A DNA stretch of 64,000 bases from Microvelia longipes. Its lineage: Eukaryota > Arthropoda > Insecta > Hemiptera > Veliidae. The notes beneath the pieces were generated by a model that was given only the letters and a program-made list of their open reading frames with translations, ran no database searches and had not been told where the DNA came from. Position 1 is the stretch's first letter. Each line of letters starts with the position of its first letter. Location of the stretch: positions 25,377,644-25,441,643 of the forward strand of contig JACMZG010000008.1 of NCBI GenBank assembly GCA_018340805.1, given 5' to 3'. Positions 61,449-64,000 of this stretch are shown here, one piece after another. The position numbers and the translations under genes are program-made.

Positions 61449-61454
61449 TTTATT
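61449..61454 (-). terminator. Polyadenylation signal AATAAA
   Basis: AATAAA on the minus strand, 55 bases beyond the stop of the intact His-rich gene, in 3' UTR sequence shared with 37867-37872. Confidence 0.7.
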
Positions 61455-61508
61455 AACAAACACAATGAACTGTCAGCCTTTTATCTTATTCTAAGAACTG
61501 ATAAAACG

Positions 61509-62609
61509 TCATACTGAATTCTTCTTGTTATCTGTCGTTAGTGTGATTTGAGTTATATCAGGATGCTTAGGCTCATCAACTCTTTCATGCTCGTGATGAT
61601 GTCCGTAGGAATGAGCATGATGATGGTGTCCGTAAGGATGAACGTGGTGGTGATGATATTCATTGTGTTGAAGATGGTATGGGTGGTGGTGGTGCCCGTA
61701 ACTACTATGATGGTGATGATGTCCGTAAGGATGGTGGTGACTGTGATGACCATGATGGTGTCCATATCCTTTGTGTTCATGATGTCCGTAGTGATGGTGC
61801 TGCGGTAAACCATATTCTTGATGAGGTGGGCCATATTCGTTTTTAGGAGGCCCGTACTCATGATGAGGAAGTCCATATTTATGATGATTATGGTTATGAT
61901 GATGATGTCCGTGATGATGATGATGTCCGCAATGACTCTCACTGCCATATCCCTTGTAGCAAGGTGAGTGATGACTATGAGGGTATCCTTTATGCTCCTC
62001 ATGGTGGTGATGATGCCCATAGTGTCCATGATGGTGATGTCCGTAATGATGATGATGAGGATGGTGTTCAGTATGTTCGTGTTCTTTTACTACAAACAAA
62101 ATTACAAAGTGTTTAACAAAATTATTAAAGTTTTAGCCACAGTAATTTCTAGACGTGGGAGAGGTAGATAGAATGTAGCCAAGACAATTATAACAATTTT
62201 TGTTAATTAATACAGCAATAAAATATTATTTAAAGGTTACACCAATTGCACAGTCTTTTTTAGTCTTAAAGACGTTAGCGTGGTCGATAGAATTCAGGCA
62301 AATCAAAAATAACAATGTTTACCAAAACATGTTTTCATACAATTGGTAACTTATCCTGCAATAAAATACCCTCTTAAAATTCTCATTAACTAACAGATTT
62401 TGTGATAGAAAATATATCACGATACAAGCATATTTGAGCAGAAATATCTGCTATTTATTTTACTATGTATATTCAGCTACAGATGCTAAGTTATAATACA
62501 AGTTTAGTAAATATTTGTATGATAAATATTTTTGCTTTGACTTACCATCATTGTTGGCTGGTGGTTCAGCTACAACCACCATCACAACCCAGCTTACTAA
62601 ACTTAATAT
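61509..62609 (-). CDS. Histidine-rich secreted protein gene, intact frame, first exon outside the window
   Basis: Exon 2 (62546-62609) follows an acceptor ATTTACAG. It encodes ILSLVSWVVMVVVAEPPANND plus one base, the core of a signal peptide, then donor GTAAGT. Exon 3 (61509-62089) follows acceptor TTTGTAG. It completes a Val codon and encodes 192 more residues to TGA at 61509-61511. The mature part is dominated by HHHHYGHH and GHHHH blocks, has two cysteines (HSPCYKGYGSESHCGHH), four EYGPP-type units and a less repetitive tail (ERVDEPKHPDITQITLTT). No first exon equivalent to MITNIQ is found up to 64000; in the paralogue it is 2.6 kb further upstream. Secretion is well supported. Zinc/copper binding and a cuticle, mouthpart or salivary role are inferences from composition. 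The 158-codon overlapping frame is a by-product of CAT/CAC runs. Confidence 0.85.
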
Positions 62610-62611
62610 CT

Positions 62612-63600
62612 GTAAATATAAATAAGTTTAATGTTTATTATCTTTCTACATCAATAGGTTTGTTTAGCACAAGAACTGAAGTTCACTATTCTACTCAGCT
62701 CAATTTTTCGTTACACTCAATATTTTTTAATAGTGTAAATAAGGATTATTTTTTTCGCGGTACAAAATAATAATCTTCAATTTCATTGATTTTTTAAACA
62801 TTTTGCTAACTCGGCATGACGTCTTAAGAACCTGGTTTACAATTGAGATTATGTCCTCCCTAAGGTTAATATTTGTACTAAGTTTAATTAAAATATTTAT
62901 CTGTTTGAAAGTTAGTGTGCTTACAATAAATGGGCCAGCAATACAGTAGTACACGCAACGCGTGTGCTACACGACTGGGAATGGTGTTTTTACCTTTGCT
63001 CCGTTTACTGTTTCGCTTTGCTTGACAGTAAATATAGTCGCAACGGTAAAAAAGACCTTCTTCACAGTGTTGTAACATAATACACTATTACTCTATACTT
63101 AACTCGGTCTCTTAGGAAGAGTAAAAAGTGCAGCTTTCGTTACATAATACAGTAAAGTGCAGTTTAGGGCAATTTGAAGTTTGGTATTCGATGTACCCGA
63201 ACTTAGTTCTTACTATAAGTTACTCTAGAGTAGACAGAAGTAACGTCCCAAAAAACCTAATATTATCATCATTGCAATGTACAAAATAATTTTGTTAAAA
63301 ATATAACGGAAATTTTTACTTAAATAATTAAGCAAAGATTACGAAAATGGTTGTGTATTGTGAGTGGAATGAAGTCGTCTGATAAAAATTTATTGTAATT
63401 ATATTCTGGTCTGCCTCCGTAACCGCGGTCGTAAAATAATACTGGTCTTCGGCACCGGAGGTCCGGGGTTTACATCCCGGGCTATGCCTTCAGTTTTTAT
63501 GAATAGAATTCTATGTAAAGATTACTTTAAGCATGGTAGATGTGACCCACCAGTGGTGGTTCCCGCACGGCGAATACCCTATATTATAATATTAATAAAA
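62612..63600. other. Intron or upstream region of the His-rich gene
   Basis: It holds a palindromic 'cacgcaacgcgtg' near 62954, a segment (62960-63110) matching 23110-23240, and near 63440-63487 a fragment with 'ggtccggggtttacatcccg' that resembles a tRNA T-arm or SINE B box. No gene or first exon is recognised. Confidence 0.4.
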
Positions 63601-63631
63601 TATAATAATATATATTATCTGTGAAATTAGT

Positions 63632-63994
63632 TAGTCGCTTAGGTTAAGGTCGCTTCAGCCACATAGGGACCATTTGTTAAACCCCTATGTGGCTATTTCA
63701 CTGTGATACTAGTTTTAAGCTTTGTATATTTCTTTTAAAACCCTAGTCAGTAAGTGTAGTTAAGTTTTATCCTAATCTTAGTTTTTAGGTTAGGCATGCT
63801 TCGTCACACAGTGGCTATTTGTTAAAACCCTGTGTGAAACCTCTACATTGTAATACTAGGTTTAAGTTTTAGTCTTTCGTTTGCCCTTTTTCTAGCTAGT
63901 AAGTATTGTATATAGTTTTCACTTAGCCTTTAGTTCTTTTAGGTTAAGTACGCTCCGCCACATAGGGACCATTTGTTCAACCCCTATGTGGCAA
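63632..63994 (+). repeat. Tandem repeat of about 150 bp with a conserved hairpin
   Basis: Three units start with 'taggttaag/taggttagg' near 63639, 63787 and 63939. Each carries a hairpin around 'atttgtt': stems GCCACATAGGG/CCCTATGTGGC at 63658-63668/63683-63693 and again at 63957-63967/63982-63992, and TCACACAG/CTGTGTGA at 63804-63811/63830-63837 in the middle unit. The last unit runs off the window edge. Confidence 0.8.
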
Positions 63995-64000
63995 TATAAT

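Noticed and set aside
61553..62029. 158-codon Ile/Thr/Met-rich minus-strand frame inside the intact His-rich exon
   Set aside because: It is a shifted reading of CAT/CAC runs, which stay open in several frames. Splicing phase from exon 2 selects the His-rich frame.
63440..63487. tRNA gene (T-arm-like sequence)
   Set aside because: The T-arm-like part has no matching acceptor, D or anticodon arms.

Overview
The window is strongly AT-rich eukaryotic DNA, most likely from an arthropod and probably an insect. The evidence is GT-AG introns that split signal peptides after a 5-6 codon first exon (usual for insect cuticle and other secreted-protein genes), a TATA box plus TCAGT initiator, long (TA)n arrays, and a transposon set of Penelope-like and RNase H-bearing LINE elements. 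There are no bacterial-type operons, no CRISPR array, and no rRNA or tRNA that I can support.

Real host genes are few and all lie on the minus strand. (1) 558-2793: a two-exon gene for a 135-residue glycine-rich secreted protein with GGWQQGG repeats, with a clear core promoter. (2) 21635-22185: a terminal exon of an unrecognised protein with four cysteines. (3) 37925-41592 and 61509-62609: two near-identical copies of a histidine-rich secreted-protein gene about 20 kb apart. The upstream copy (61.5-62.6 kb) has an intact reading frame but lacks its first exon within the window. The other (37.9-41.6 kb) has all three exons but carries a 2-base insertion that throws its His-rich exon out of frame.

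The space between the copies, and most of the rest, is mobile DNA. 35.6-37.65 kb is a 5'-truncated minus-strand LINE inserted inside an older interspersed repeat. 43.24-46.62 kb is a nearly complete but frameshifted Penelope-like element, with reverse transcriptase, GIY-YIG endonuclease and a hammerhead-like motif in its 3' region. 48.4-54.85 kb holds two related RNase H LINEs head to head. 55.7-61.33 kb is a nested pair: a nearly full-length CR1/L2-like LINE (ORF1 with PHD finger; ORF2 with endonuclease and RT) has landed inside the RNase H domain of another LINE and split it, with a short target duplication.

Elsewhere there are several unnamed repeat families, called A, E, F and G here. They share an imperfect palindrome of the form CGCTTCGCTCG. 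There are also four foldback or MITE-like elements, several long palindromes, a satellite of about 190 bp in an intron, a tandem duplication of about 420 bp, and at the right edge a tandem repeat whose hairpin is kept by compensating changes. I see no convincing new multi-gene system. The most informative items are the duplicated His-rich genes with the frameshift, the two nested insertions, the covarying hairpin repeat and the shared palindrome.
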